Origin: Pseudomonas monteilii
GTDB lineage: Bacteria > Pseudomonadota > Gammaproteobacteria > Pseudomonadales > Pseudomonadaceae
Assembly (NCBI GenBank): GCA_001534745.1
Contig: CP013997.1
Location: 2,480,001 to 2,544,000 of the forward strand
DNA length: 64,000 bases
Reading direction: 5' to 3'
The position numbers and the translations under genes were made by a program. The first letter of the stretch is position 1, and every line of letters begins with the position of its first letter. Shown piece after piece: positions 8,830 through 17,770 of the stretch. A model generated the notes under the pieces. It was given only the letters and a program-made list of their open reading frames with translations, was not told the DNA's origin and made no database searches.

Positions 8830-10383
8830 ATGCAACTGATCGAAACATCCGAATCACCCCGCCACGTTCGCCTGCACGCCGACGACAATGTCGTGGTGGT
8901 GGTCAACGACGGAGGCCTGGGCGAAGGCGCCCGCTTCGCCGACGGCCTGACCTTGATCGAGGCCGTGCCGCAAAGCCACAAGGCGGCCACCGTGGACATC
9001 GCCCAGGGCATGCCGGTGCGCCGCTATGGGCAGATCATCGGCTATGCCGTCGAGAACCTGCGCCAGGGCAGCTGGGTGCGCGAAAGCCAGCTGGACATGC
9101 CCGATGCCCCACCGCTCGACAGCCTGCCCCGCTGCGACGCCATCCCGGCGCCTGCACCGGCACTGGAGGGTTACACCTTCGAGGGCTACCGCAACGCCGA
9201 CGGCACGGTCGGCACCCGCAACCTGCTCGGCATCACCACCACCGTGCAGTGCGTGACCGGCGTGCTGGAGCACGCGGTCAAGCGCATTCGCCAGGAACTG
9301 CTGCCGCGCTACCCCCATGTCGACGACGTGGTGGCGCTGACCCACAGCTATGGCTGTGGCGTGGCGATCAACGCACGCGACGCCTACATCCCGATCCGTA
9401 CCGTGCGCAACCTGGCCCGCAACCCGAACCTCGGTGGCGAGGCACTGGTGATCGGCCTGGGCTGCGAGAAGCTGCAGGCCGAGCAGGTGATGCACGCCGG
9501 CGATCCTTCGGTGGACCTCAGCGAGCCATGGCTGTACAAGCTGCAGGACGCCAGCCTGGGCTTCACCGAGATGATCGAGCAGATCATGGCTCTGGCCGAG
9601 ACGCGGCTGCGCAAGCTCGACCAGCGTCGGCGCGAGACGGTGCCGGCCAGCGAACTGATCCTGGGCATGCAGTGCGGCGGCAGCGACGCGTTTTCCGGGA
9701 TCACCGCCAACCCGGCCCTGGGTTTTGCCGCCGACCTGCTGGTGCGGGCCGGGGCCACGGTGATGTTCTCCGAGGTCACCGAAGTGCGCGATGCGATCTA
9801 CATGCTCACCTCGCGTGCCGAGACGCCCGAGGTGGCCGAGGCGCTGGTGCAGGAGATGGACTGGTATGACCAATACCTGCAACGTGGCGCCGCCGATCGC
9901 AGCGCCAACACCACGCCTGGCAACAAGAAAGGCGGGCTGTCGAACATCGTCGAAAAGGCCCTGGGTTCGATCGTCAAGTCCGGCAGCGGCGCCATCCAGG
10001 GCGTGCTGGGGCCTGGCGAGCGCGCCGCGCGCAAGGGCCTGCTGTTCTGCGCCACGCCGGCCAGCGATTTCATCTGCGGCACGTTGCAACTGGCCGCGGG
10101 CATGAACCTGCACGTGTTCACCACCGGGCGCGGCACCCCCTACGGGCTGGCCATGGCCCCGGTGGTCAAGGTCTGCACCCGCACCGAACTGGCCCAGCGC
10201 TGGCCCGACCTGATCGATATCGATGCCGGACGCATCGCCACCGGCCAGGCGAGCATCGAGACCCTGGGCTGGGAGCTGTTCCACTACTACCTGGACGTCG
10301 CCAGCGGGCGTCAGCAGACCTGGGCCGAGCGGCACCGCCTGCATAACGACATCACCCTCTTCAACCCTGCTCCGGTGACCTGA
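8830..10383 (+). CDS. garD: Galactarate dehydratase GarD
   Basis: Cytoplasmic UxaA/GarD-family dehydratase, 517 residues. It converts galactarate to 5-keto-4-deoxyglucarate, the KdgD substrate. The N-terminal SAF-type region (about 1-95) is followed by the catalytic region with [18 protein letters not shown] near residue 125 and [11 protein letters not shown] near 170. [18 protein letters not shown] lies near residue 280. Length and motifs match the family. Eight bases before the ATG there is an AGGGG ribosome site. No glucarate dehydratase (GudD) gene lies in this operon, so glucarate use would need one elsewhere. Confidence 0.93.
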   Translation: MQLIETSESPRHVRLHADDNVVVVVNDGGLGEGARFADGLTLIEAVPQSHKAATVDIAQGMPVRRYGQIIGYAVENLRQGSWVRESQLDMPDAPPLDSLPRCDAIPAPAPALEGYTFEGYRNADGTVGTRNLLGITTTVQCVTGVLEHAVKRIRQELLPRYPHVDDVVALTHSYGCGVAINARDAYIPIRTVRNLARNPNLGGEALVIGLGCEKLQAEQVMHAGDPSVDLSEPWLYKLQDASLGFTEMIEQIMALAETRLRKLDQRRRETVPASELILGMQCGGSDAFSGITANPALGFAADLLVRAGATVMFSEVTEVRDAIYMLTSRAETPEVAEALVQEMDWYDQYLQRGAADRSANTTPGNKKGGLSNIVEKALGSIVKSGSGAIQGVLGPGERAARKGLLFCATPASDFICGTLQLAAGMNLHVFTTGRGTPYGLAMAPVVKVCTRTELAQRWPDLIDIDAGRIATGQASIETLGWELFHYYLDVASGRQQTWAERHRLHNDITLFNPAPVT

Positions 10384-10417
10384 CTCAGGCTCGCCCCCTC
10401 ACTTCGAAGGAGTTTCC

Positions 10418-11989
10418 ATGCACGAGATCCTTGGCCACAACTTCATCGCCGGTCAGCGCAGCGCCGCTGGCGAGCAACGCCTTCACAGCCTCGACGCCAG
10501 CACCGGCGAGGCCTTGCCCTTCACCTTCAGTCAGGCGACCGAGGCCGAAGTCGATCAGGCCGCGCGTGCCGCTGCCGATGCCTTCGCCGCCTTCCGCCAA
10601 CTGCCGCCCGCGCGCCGGGCCGAGTTCCTCGAGGCCATCGCCGCTGAACTGGATGCGCTGGACGAAGCGTTCGTCGCCATCGTCTGCCGTGAAACCGCCC
10701 TGCCAGCCGCCCGCATCCAGGGCGAGCGAGGCCGGACCAGCGGGCAGATGCGCCTGTTCGCCCAGGTCCTGCGCCGTGGCGACTTCCTGGGCGCACGGAT
10801 CGACCTTGCGCTGCCGGACCGTCAGCCCCTGCCGCGTCCCGACATTCGACAGATGCGCATCGGTGTCGGCCCGGTGGCCGTGTTCGGTGCCAGCAACTTC
10901 CCGCTGGCTTTCTCCACCGCCGGAGGCGATACCGCCGCCGCGTTGGCCGCCGGCTGCCCGGTGGTGTTCAAGGCCCACAGCGGACACATGGCGACCGCCG
11001 ACCTGGTCGGCTGCGCCATCCAGCGCGCGGCCGAGCGCACCGGCATGCCCGCCGGGGTGTTCAACATGGTCTATGGCCATCGTGTCGGCGAATGGCTGGT
11101 CAAGCACCCGGCCATCCAGGCCGTGGGCTTCACCGGCTCGCTCAAGGGGGGCGATGCCTTGTGCCGCCTGGCGGCCGAGCGCCCGCAGCCGATCCCGGTG
11201 TTCGCCGAGATGTCCAGCATCAACCCGGTGATCATCCTGCCGAGTGCCCTGGCCAAGCGCGGCGCGGCCATCGCCCGCGAACTGGCCGGTTCGGTCACCC
11301 TGGGGGCTGGCCAGTTCTGCACCAACCCCGGCCTGGTGCTCGGGGTGCGTGGGCCTGCGTTCGAACAGTTGCTGGCTGACCTAGGAGAGCACCTGGGGCA
11401 ACAGGCGCCGCAGACACTGCTCAACCAAGGCGGGCTGGACAGTTATGCCCGCGGCCTGCAACACCTGGATGCCCACGCTGGCATCGAACGCCTGGCCGGC
11501 CAGCCCCAGGAAGGCCAGCAGGCCCAGGCGCGCTTGTACAAGGCCAAGGCCGACCTGCTGGTGAACAGCGACGCCCTGCTGCAGGAAGAGGTCTTCGGCC
11601 CGGCCACCGTCGCGGTGGAGGTGGTGGACGACGCGCAGCTCAAGGCCGCGCTGCAAGGCCTGCGCGGTCAGCTGACCGCCACCCTGATCGGCGAGCCGGA
11701 CGATCTGGAAGCCTACGCCTGGCTGGTGCCGATCCTCGAAGAAAAGGTCGGTCGGATCCTGCTCAACGGTTACCCCACCGGGGTCGAGGTCTGCGACGCC
11801 ATGGTTCACGGCGGGCCTTACCCAGCCACCTCGGACGCCCGCGGCACCTCGGTCGGCACCCTGGCCATCGACCGCTTCCTGCGCCCGGTGTGCTACCAGA
11901 ACTACCCGCAGTCGCTGCTGCCGGCCGCGCTGCAGGACGCCAACCCGCTCGGGCTGCGGCGGCTGGTGAATGGTGCCTGGGAGGGGTAA
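10418..11989 (+). CDS. 2,5-dioxovalerate (alpha-ketoglutarate semialdehyde) dehydrogenase
   Basis: NADP-dependent aldehyde dehydrogenase, 523 residues, which oxidises alpha-ketoglutarate semialdehyde to alpha-ketoglutarate and so completes the hexarate route into the TCA cycle. The catalytic cysteine is Cys301 in LGAGQFCTNPGLV, the general base Glu is in PVFAEMSSINPV, and VGFTGSLKGGDAL is the cofactor region. GAAGGAG lies six bases before the ATG. It is the last gene of the kdgD operon, 34 bases after garD. A heptamer-repeat element begins ten bases after its stop codon. Confidence 0.92.
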   Translation: MHEILGHNFIAGQRSAAGEQRLHSLDASTGEALPFTFSQATEAEVDQAARAAADAFAAFRQLPPARRAEFLEAIAAELDALDEAFVAIVCRETALPAARIQGERGRTSGQMRLFAQVLRRGDFLGARIDLALPDRQPLPRPDIRQMRIGVGPVAVFGASNFPLAFSTAGGDTAAALAAGCPVVFKAHSGHMATADLVGCAIQRAAERTGMPAGVFNMVYGHRVGEWLVKHPAIQAVGFTGSLKGGDALCRLAAERPQPIPVFAEMSSINPVIILPSALAKRGAAIARELAGSVTLGAGQFCTNPGLVLGVRGPAFEQLLADLGEHLGQQAPQTLLNQGGLDSYARGLQHLDAHAGIERLAGQPQEGQQAQARLYKAKADLLVNSDALLQEEVFGPATVAVEVVDDAQLKAALQGLRGQLTATLIGEPDDLEAYAWLVPILEEKVGRILLNGYPTGVEVCDAMVHGGPYPATSDARGTSVGTLAIDRFLRPVCYQNYPQSLLPAALQDANPLGLRRLVNGAWEG

Positions 11990-11998
11990 GGCTGGAGA

Positions 11999-12160
11999 GC
12001 CGCAAGCCGCAAGCCGCAAGCCGCAAGCCGCAAGCCGCAAGCCGCAAGCCGCAAGCCGCAAGCCGCAGCGTCAGCGCCACATCAACATCCTGTCAACACC
12101 TGGCGAACCGCACTACCGTCCGCTTGTAGCTTGTAGCTTGTAGCTTGTGCTTCGCGGCGC
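11999..12160. repeat. Heptamer-array element, copy A
   Basis: Nine perfect tandem copies of GCCGCAA (11999-12061) and a near copy are followed by a core of about 55 bases. Then come three perfect copies of GCTTGTA and one variant (12122-12149). The two arrays share the complementary pentamers CAAGC and GCTTG, so they can fold on each other as spaced 5-base stems. The core resembles that of the element at 17665-17768, including CCTGTCAAC and CGCACTACCG. It starts ten bases after a stop codon. Confidence 0.8.
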
Positions 12161-12240
12161 GTCGCGCGCCGCCGGGGAACCGGGCAGTGATGGCAATGTC
12201 CCATGACCGTTCCACTCCCTCACTCAAGGACCCTACCGAC

Positions 12241-12942
12241 ATGAACGTCTCATTCCGCCCGCAGTGGTTGCTCGCCCTCGCCCTTCCCCTGGCCTTGGCT
12301 GCCTGTGGCGACAAGGAACCTGAGCAGCGTGCGGCTTTCAGCCAGTTCCTGCAGACCCGGATCATCGACAAGCCGGGCGTGCGGGTGCCGCAGCTGACAC
12401 CGGAAGAATCCAAGGCCTTCGGCGACTACACCAGCCACTATGCCGTGATCACCGACTTCAATGGCAGCATGGATGCCTCGATCAAGCCCATGAAGGGCCT
12501 GGTGGAGAAAGGCGCCGTGCGCTCGATCAACGACGTGATCGCACGACGCGCCGACATCGAAAGCGCCAAGACCGGGCTGCACGACATGGGCACCGCGCTC
12601 AAGGCAGAGCAGGCCAAGGCCGATGCGGCCCATGCGGCGCTGAAGCAGCCGGATGACCTCAAGCCGGTGTACGACAAGGCTTACGAGAAGACCGTGACCT
12701 TGCCTGCCACGACCTTCCTGGGCGTGCTGCCGAACCTGGAAGCGACCCTGGACAGCAGCCTGAAGGTGGCCGACTACGTCAGCGCCCACAAGGACCAGAT
12801 CGAGGTCAATGGCGCCATCGTGCGCGTTGCCGACCCCAAGGTTCAGGCAGAACTGAACGGTCTGCTGGGCGAGCTCAATGCCCAGGCCAAGACCGTGCAG
12901 GAGGCGCAGGGTCGGGTTCAGCAGGTACTGTTGGGGCGCTGA
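12241..12942 (+). CDS. DUF3053 family lipoprotein (YiaF-like)
   Basis: Predicted lipoprotein of 233 residues and unknown function. The signal peptide MNVSFRPQWLLALALPLALA ends in the lipobox LAAC with Cys at residue 21, and the next residues GDKE would favour outer-membrane sorting. The mature part is largely helical, with FSQFLQTRIIDKPGVRVPQL and an Ala/Lys-rich coiled region near 110-140, as in the DUF3053 family. The ATG at 12241 is chosen because it begins the signal peptide; longer forms would bury it. A strong terminator follows, so it is a single-gene unit. Confidence 0.85.
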   Translation: MNVSFRPQWLLALALPLALAACGDKEPEQRAAFSQFLQTRIIDKPGVRVPQLTPEESKAFGDYTSHYAVITDFNGSMDASIKPMKGLVEKGAVRSINDVIARRADIESAKTGLHDMGTALKAEQAKADAAHAALKQPDDLKPVYDKAYEKTVTLPATTFLGVLPNLEATLDSSLKVADYVSAHKDQIEVNGAIVRVADPKVQAELNGLLGELNAQAKTVQEAQGRVQQVLLGR

Positions 12943-12991
12943 TCGTGTGCAGGGCATGAGCCGAGCAAGTGTATCGCCGGCTCGAGCAGAC

Positions 12992-13019
12992 AAGGCAGCT
13001 CCGGATGGGCTGCCTTTTT
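12992..13019 (+). terminator. Rho-independent terminator
   Basis: AAGGCAGC and GCTGCCTT form a stem around a 9-base loop, followed by a T-run (TTTTT). It lies 50 bases after the DUF3053 gene. The 376-base gap up to the GntR gene otherwise holds a long interspersed repeat and one REP, and no gene. Confidence 0.9.
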
Positions 13020-13056
13020 CATGGATGATCGGCAGCTGTGTCGCTGATTGATTTCT

Positions 13057-13219
13057 GGGGCCGCTTTGCGGCCCATCGCGGCACGGGGGCCGCTCCTACA
13101 CCCGTAGCCCCACCGCGGGGTTGTAAGCTGCCGCGGTCACCTGTAGCGGCCCCGGCCGCGATTGGGCCTGCAAGGCCCACCAGGATCTTCAAGCCACTTC
13201 CTTTTAAATCAATAAGATA
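13057..13219 (+). repeat. Long interspersed repeat, copy 1
   Basis: About 160 bases that recur at 30921-31096. The first 61 bases (from GGGCCGCTTTGCGGCCCATC at 13058) are identical in the two copies. The middle diverges and has an insertion in the other copy, and the ends agree again (GGCCGCGATTGGGCC, then TTTAAA-TCAATAAGATA). It contains several GC-rich inverted repeats. A REP lies 55 bases downstream. Confidence 0.85.
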
Positions 13220-13273
13220 ATCGATTATTTTGAGATCGGACTGTTCATAACGAGACGGTGATGGACCGGGCGT

Positions 13274-13302
13274 TATCGCGGGCAAGCCCGCTCCCACAGG
13301 GG
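13274..13302 (+). repeat. Single REP sequence
   Basis: A full REP core (ATCGCGGGCAAGCCCGCTCC followed by CACAGG) in plus orientation. It lies just past the stop codon of the minus-strand GntR gene. Confidence 0.85.
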
Positions 13303-13318
13303 CATGAGCTGTCTTCAC

Positions 13319-14077
13319 TCATGCGCCTGACGGCTGCTGCCCCTGTGCCTGCTGATGCGCATGGCGCAAGCGTTCGCGGCTGTTGCACAGGTGCATGCGC
13401 ATGGCGAGCTTGGCGCCTTCAGGGTCGCGGCGGACGATGGCCTCGAAGATGGCTTCGTGCTCGTAACGCAGGCGACTCAGGTAATGCGCCTGATCGTCCT
13501 GGGCCAGGCTTGCCGAATTCAGCCGGGTACGCGGGATGATGCTGGTGCCCAGGTGGCCGAGGATGTCGGCGAAGTAATGGTTGCCGCTGGCCTGGGCGAT
13601 CTGCAGGTGGAACTGGAAATCCGCCGCCACGGCATCCGACGCCTTGGCTGCGCCCAAGTTGATCTCGTCCAGGGCCGCACGCATGGCCGCCAGGTGCGTC
13701 TCGTCCCGGCGCTCGGCGGCAAGGCCGGCGGATTCGATCTCCAGGGCGATGCGCAGCTCCAGCACCGCCAGCACATCGCGCAGGGTCACCACCGTGGCCG
13801 GGTCGATGCGAAAACCGTTGCTTGGTGGGGTGTCCAGCACGAACGTGCCGATGCCGTGACGGGTCTCGACCTGACCGGCTGCCTGCAAGCGGGAAATGGC
13901 CTCGCGCACCACCGTGCGGCTGACCCCTTCCTCGACCATGATCTGCGATTCGGTGGGCAGCTTGTCGCCGCGTTTGAGCTGGCCGCTGCGAATGCGCTCG
14001 GTGAGGACCGTGACCAACTCCTGCGCCAGGCTGCGAGGCTTGCGCCGGGCCCGTGGCTGTACCTGCTGCTCTGTCAT
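13319..14077 (-). CDS. FadR-family GntR regulator, probable hexarate operon repressor
   Basis: Cytoplasmic DNA-binding protein of 252 residues. The winged helix is at about 20-80 (GDKLPTESQIMVEEGVSRT, VVREAISRLQAAGQVETRHG). A helical FCD ligand-binding domain follows at about 95-235, with the metal-type residues in DFQFHLQIAQASGN and HEAIFEAIVRRD. Its promoter region carries GTTGTACGATCAC, nearly the same as the site before kdgD. I infer that it controls the kdgD-gudP-garD operon in response to a hexarate or its catabolite, as known for regulators of this family. The ATG at 14077 fits the family start. Confidence 0.88.
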   Translation of the reverse strand: MTEQQVQPRARRKPRSLAQELVTVLTERIRSGQLKRGDKLPTESQIMVEEGVSRTVVREAISRLQAAGQVETRHGIGTFVLDTPPSNGFRIDPATVVTLRDVLAVLELRIALEIESAGLAAERRDETHLAAMRAALDEINLGAAKASDAVAADFQFHLQIAQASGNHYFADILGHLGTSIIPRTRLNSASLAQDDQAHYLSRLRYEHEAIFEAIVRRDPEGAKLAMRMHLCNSRERLRHAHQQAQGQQPSGA

Positions 14078-14126
14078 GCCCTGTACGTTTCATGTGAGGA
14101 AGCCAGTGCCCATGATACCTCATGCA

Positions 14127-14139
14127 GTTGTACGATCAC
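14127..14139. promoter_or_regulatory. Probable FadR/GntR operator upstream of the regulator gene
   Basis: GTTGTACGATCAC lies 50 bases upstream of the gntR start and repeats ten bases of the kdgD-upstream site at 6301-6310. This suggests autoregulation. Confidence 0.5.
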
Positions 14140-14311
14140 ACCGACCTGTGAGGCAGCGGCCACGTGGTCTCTCCCGAGCCTATTCGACCCGGCGCGCACC
14201 TCCGGCGTGCATCCTCCAGTCGCCTTTTGTCCGTTGACGGCATTTTACTGGCCCCTGCACCCAGCAAAGCGCGGCAGACTTCGATTTTTTTCAACGGGTT
14301 AGGACAACCTC

Positions 14312-14653
14312 ATGAAGTCATTTCAAAGCGCCTTGGCCGGATGCCTGCTCATGGCGGCCGCCTCTTCACTACAGGCCAAAGGGCTGAGCACAGGTGATCG
14401 TCAGGTGTGTGAGTGGGGAGCCCGCATTGCAGCCGAGGCTCAGCAGTCCAAGCTGTCCGGCGTGAGCCTGTACGCCGTGCGCAAACGGTTGCAGAACCGC
14501 CGGTTCCCCAAGCCGTGGATGCGCATGACGGCATTCGGGATCACCGAACAGACCTACACCAGTGCTTCACACCTCAAGCCCGTGGCGATTCGCCAAACCT
14601 ACTATGAGCAATGCACTGCGCATGCCCAGGCGGCGCGCCAGGCACACCGATGA
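14312..14653 (+). CDS. Small secreted hypothetical protein
   Basis: A 113-residue protein that I do not recognise. The N-terminus MKSFQSALAGCLLMAAASSLQA is a clear Sec signal peptide with cleavage after residue 22, so the mature periplasmic protein is about 91 residues. It is basic and has two cysteines (in RQVCEWG and YEQCTAH) that could form a disulfide. TTAGGACAACCT before the ATG gives a weak ribosome site. It stands alone between a divergent GntR gene and the AraC regulator. Confidence 0.7.
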   Translation: MKSFQSALAGCLLMAAASSLQAKGLSTGDRQVCEWGARIAAEAQQSKLSGVSLYAVRKRLQNRRFPKPWMRMTAFGITEQTYTSASHLKPVAIRQTYYEQCTAHAQAARQAHR

Positions 14654-14659
14654 AGACTC

Positions 14660-14745
14660 TTGATAAATCACATTAAGTAAATGAAAAATAAGTATAAAAA
14701 TCATAAGCATAAGATTAATTTCTAATTCTTTTTATCACTGGGTAT
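14660..14745. other. AT-rich island upstream of the AraC gene
   Basis: About 85 bases of very AT-rich sequence (for example TAAATGAAAAATAAG) in an otherwise GC-rich region. It lies 110 bases before the AraC gene and could be its promoter zone. I see no clean -35/-10 pair and no gene. Confidence 0.4.
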
Positions 14746-14851
14746 GTGAGCTGCGCTCGAGTCAGCCACATGCCTTCCTGTGCACAAATCTTCCAGCATT
14801 CACCCGTCCCCTGTCGTACAGTTGACGCTCTCTCCTTGTCGCGGGCCGCCC

Positions 14852-15685
14852 ATGGACAACTGGATCGACCTCGCTCTGCACGCGGACACCGGCATCGAAT
14901 CGGTACGCGCGCATTTCAAAGGGCATGCCTATGAACCGCATTGGCACGACAGCTTCCTGATCGGCTTCACCGAGCAAGGCGTGCAGCAGTTCCATTGCCG
15001 GCGCCTGCGCCATCACAGCACACCCGGCCAGGTGTTCCTGCTCGAACCCGGGGAACTGCACGACGGGCATGCGCCGACCGAGGACGGCTTCACCTATTCG
15101 ACGCTCTACCTGCGCCCCGACTGGCTCGAAAGCGCCTTGTGCGCCCTGTTCGAGCAGGCACCTGCCCACTGCCTGCCCGGGTTTGCCGATACGTTAAGCG
15201 AAGACCCGATCCTGGCCCGGTCGATCGCGCGCGCGTTCCAGGCCGTCCACGGCGGCTCGCTGCGCATGGCCCAGGACGTGGCCCTGGATGACCTGCTCGC
15301 CCACCTGACCCGCCACGTGCACTGGCGTCGTCAGATGAACCCCGACCCTCGCCTGCCTGGGGTAGCACGCCGGGCACAGGAACTCATCCATGCCTGCTAC
15401 GCCCAGGACCTGAGCCTGGACAGCCTGGCCGAGGCCTGCCAGGTGGACCGCTTCAGGCTGACCCGGGCCTTTCGCAGTGCGTTCGGCCTGCCGCCCCATG
15501 CCTATCTGGTGCAGGTGCGCCTGGCCAAGGCTCGCGAACTGCTGGCCCGTGGCGACACGCCGGTCCATGTGGCCAGCGCCGTGGGGTTTGCCGACCAGAG
15601 CCACCTGGGCCGCTGGTTTCAGCGGGCGTACCGCCTGACCCCGGCGGACTACCGACGGCGTTGCTCAAACCTTCCAGACCGCTAG
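14852..15685 (+). CDS. AraC-family transcriptional regulator
   Basis: Regulator of 277 residues. The N-terminal cupin (AraC_binding, about 10-150) contains EPHWHDSFLIGFTEQGVQQF and LLEPGELHDGHA. The C-terminal double helix-turn-helix (about 175-275) has LSLDSLAEACQVDRFRLTRA and ASAVGFADQSHLGRWFQRAY. I chose the ATG at 14852 (MDNWIDLALH) over the one at 14780 because family members start close to the cupin. A LysE-type exporter begins 46 bases downstream on the same strand. Regulators of this type commonly control such exporters, so I infer that amino acid excess may be the signal. Confidence 0.87.
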   Translation: MDNWIDLALHADTGIESVRAHFKGHAYEPHWHDSFLIGFTEQGVQQFHCRRLRHHSTPGQVFLLEPGELHDGHAPTEDGFTYSTLYLRPDWLESALCALFEQAPAHCLPGFADTLSEDPILARSIARAFQAVHGGSLRMAQDVALDDLLAHLTRHVHWRRQMNPDPRLPGVARRAQELIHACYAQDLSLDSLAEACQVDRFRLTRAFRSAFGLPPHAYLVQVRLAKARELLARGDTPVHVASAVGFADQSHLGRWFQRAYRLTPADYRRRCSNLPDR

Positions 15686-15731
15686 CCTGGCATGCGGCAG
15701 GCTGATGGCTCGATGTCCAGGAGCGCTTGCC

Positions 15732-16331
15732 ATGTCCGCCGTTTCGTTGTCGTTTCTGTTGTTCGCCCTCGTCGCCAGTATCAGCCCCGGCCCCAGCAAT
15801 GTGCTGATCCTGGCCGAGGGCGCCCGGGTCGGCACCCGCCGCACCCTGCCCCTGGTGCTGGCCGCCTGCGTGTCGGCCGCTGGCGTGGTGCTGCTGGTGG
15901 GCCTTGGACTGGGTACGCTGCTGGTGCGCCATCCGCTGATCGAGCAGGCGATGGCCTGGTTCGGCATCGCCTGGTTGAGCGTGATGGCCTGGCAGATGCT
16001 GCGCGCCGCAGGTCAGCCGTTGCCAGCCGATGCTCCGCCTCGCCAGAGCCTTGTGAGCCTGGCCCTCTTGCAGGTGATCAATCCGAAGGTATGGATGATG
16101 GCGATGGCGGTGGTCAGCGTCTTCGCCCTGCCCGCTGCCGAGGGCTCGGCTGCGGCCATTGCCTGGCTGGCGGCCGCCTTCCTGCTGGTGGCCGTGCCCT
16201 GCATGACCCTGTGGGCCGCCCTGGGCGCTGCGAGCGCGTCCTGGCTGAACAGCCCTCGGGCACTCAGGCGCCTCAACCAGGCACTGGCGATCCTGTTGCT
16301 GGCGTCGGCCTGGTCAGCGCTGTGGCTGTGA
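15732..16331 (+). CDS. LysE-family amino acid exporter
   Basis: Inner-membrane exporter of the LysE/RhtB family, 199 residues with about six hydrophobic helices. The typical family motif SPGPSNVLILAEGARVGTRR is near residue 20, and LLQVINPKVWMMAMAVVSVF near 115. AGGAG lies eight bases upstream of the ATG. It follows the AraC regulator directly and converges on the sotB-like gene, whose end is 23 bases away. The exported amino acid is not evident. Confidence 0.88.
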   Translation: MSAVSLSFLLFALVASISPGPSNVLILAEGARVGTRRTLPLVLAACVSAAGVVLLVGLGLGTLLVRHPLIEQAMAWFGIAWLSVMAWQMLRAAGQPLPADAPPRQSLVSLALLQVINPKVWMMAMAVVSVFALPAAEGSAAAIAWLAAAFLLVAVPCMTLWAALGAASASWLNSPRALRRLNQALAILLLASAWSALWL

Positions 16332-16354
16332 CCTGAGCCTTCGCCCGCCTTGAC

Positions 16355-17557
16355 TCAGCGATCCGTCGGGACACTCGGCAAGGCCTGAGCGAAACGCCGC
16401 GTGTTCAGCGCCGCGAGCACCAGGCCGACCAGCGCCACGCTGCCGCCGACCAGGCCGATGTTGGCCACGCCCATCTGCGAGCTGACGATACTGCCGAGCA
16501 GCGCGCCGCCGCCGATGCCGATGTTGTAGATGCCGGAAAACAGCGCCATGGCCACGTCGGTGGCGTCCGAGGCAAGTTTCAAGGTGCGCGACTGCAAGGA
16601 CAGGCTGAAGCTGAGGATGGAGATCCCCCAGAGCATGCTCAACCCGGCGAACACCGGGAAGTGGCCGGAGAGTGGCAGCAACAGGAGCAGACAGGCGGCC
16701 AGCATGCCGATCGAACCCAGCAACAGGCCATGGGGGAACCGATCGCTGTAACGGCTGAACAGCACCGACCCCAACACGCCCGCCCCACCGAACAGCAGCA
16801 ACAGCACGGTCGTCTGTTGACCGCTGATCTGCGCCACGTGCAGTGCGAAGGGTTCGATGTAGCTGTAGGCGGTGAACTGTGCGGTGATCACCAGGGTGAC
16901 CAACAGGTAGACGACCACCAGGGCCGGCCGCTTGAACAGCACCGGCAGACTGCGCAGCGACCCGGAGTTCTGGCTCGGCAGCAGCGGCAGCGACTTCATC
17001 AGGCACAGCAGCGTCGCCAGTGCGACCCCGCCGATGCACAGGAACGTCACCCGCCAGCCCAGGCTCTCGCCCACCACCCGGCCCAGCGGGATACCCAAGA
17101 CCATGGCCAGCGTGGTGCCGGTGGCCAACAGCCCCAGCGCCTTGGCCTGCTGCCCCGGCGGCGCCACCCGCACTGCCAGCGACGCGGTGATCGACCAGAA
17201 GATGGCATGCGCCAGGGCGATGCCGATCCGGCTGACCAGCAGCATGGCGAAGCTCTGCGCCATCCAGGACAGCAGGTGACTGACGATGAACACAGCAAAG
17301 ACCACGGTCAGCAGGCGACGGCGCTCGACGTTGCGGGTCAGCAACATCATCGGCAACGACGCCAGCGCGACCACCCAGGCATAGATGGTCAGCATCAGGC
17401 CGACCTGTGCCGGGGTCATGGCGAAACTGCGGCCGATGTCGCTGAGCAGCGCCACCGGGACGAACTCGGTGGTGTTGAAGATGAACGCCGCCAGGGCCAG
17501 GGCGATGACGCTCAGCCAGCTGCCGCCAGCGGTGGGAGGGGTGGTGGACGTATGCAT
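16355..17557 (-). CDS. sotB: MFS sugar efflux transporter SotB-like
   Basis: Twelve-helix drug:H+ antiporter-1 family exporter, 400 residues. [20 protein letters not shown] in helix 1 and [20 protein letters not shown] in helix 4 match SotB/YdeA, which exports arabinose, IPTG and similar sugars. The ATG at 17557 ([14 protein letters not shown]) is preferred, since the upstream in-frame extension of 51 residues is unlike the family. The gap between its start and the adh stop holds a heptamer-array element. Confidence 0.85.
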   Translation of the reverse strand: MHTSTTPPTAGGSWLSVIALALAAFIFNTTEFVPVALLSDIGRSFAMTPAQVGLMLTIYAWVVALASLPMMLLTRNVERRRLLTVVFAVFIVSHLLSWMAQSFAMLLVSRIGIALAHAIFWSITASLAVRVAPPGQQAKALGLLATGTTLAMVLGIPLGRVVGESLGWRVTFLCIGGVALATLLCLMKSLPLLPSQNSGSLRSLPVLFKRPALVVVYLLVTLVITAQFTAYSYIEPFALHVAQISGQQTTVLLLLFGGAGVLGSVLFSRYSDRFPHGLLLGSIGMLAACLLLLLPLSGHFPVFAGLSMLWGISILSFSLSLQSRTLKLASDATDVAMALFSGIYNIGIGGGALLGSIVSSQMGVANIGLVGGSVALVGLVLAALNTRRFAQALPSVPTDR

Positions 17558-17664
17558 GGACAGGACGCGGACTCCGAAAACGCAACGACCCGCCAACGCC
17601 TGGACGGTATTCGGCCAGGCGCGGGCAGGTTGTTGTTGGAATGGGAAGATACGGGCATGGTACG

Positions 17665-17768
17665 GGCTGCAAGCTGCAAGCTGCAAGCCAGAAGGTCGGC
17701 GCCGCTTCAACGTCCTGTCAACGCCTGACGTATCGCACTACCGCCCGCTTGCCGCTTGCCGCTCGTTT
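17665..17768. repeat. Heptamer-array element, copy B
   Basis: Three tandem GCTGCAA units (17666-17686) are followed by a core with CCTGTCAACGCCTGACG and CGCACTACCG, then by GCTTGCC repeats (17748-17761). The core matches copy A at 11999-12160 closely. It abuts the stop codon of the minus-strand alcohol dehydrogenase gene, only three bases away, and could act in 3' end formation. Confidence 0.8.
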
Positions 17769-17770
17769 CT

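Noticed and set aside
11999-12160. A CRISPR array or coding tandem repeat at the heptamer array
   Set aside because: The period is seven bases with no spacers, no cas genes are present and the frames have no start signals; it is treated as a non-coding element.
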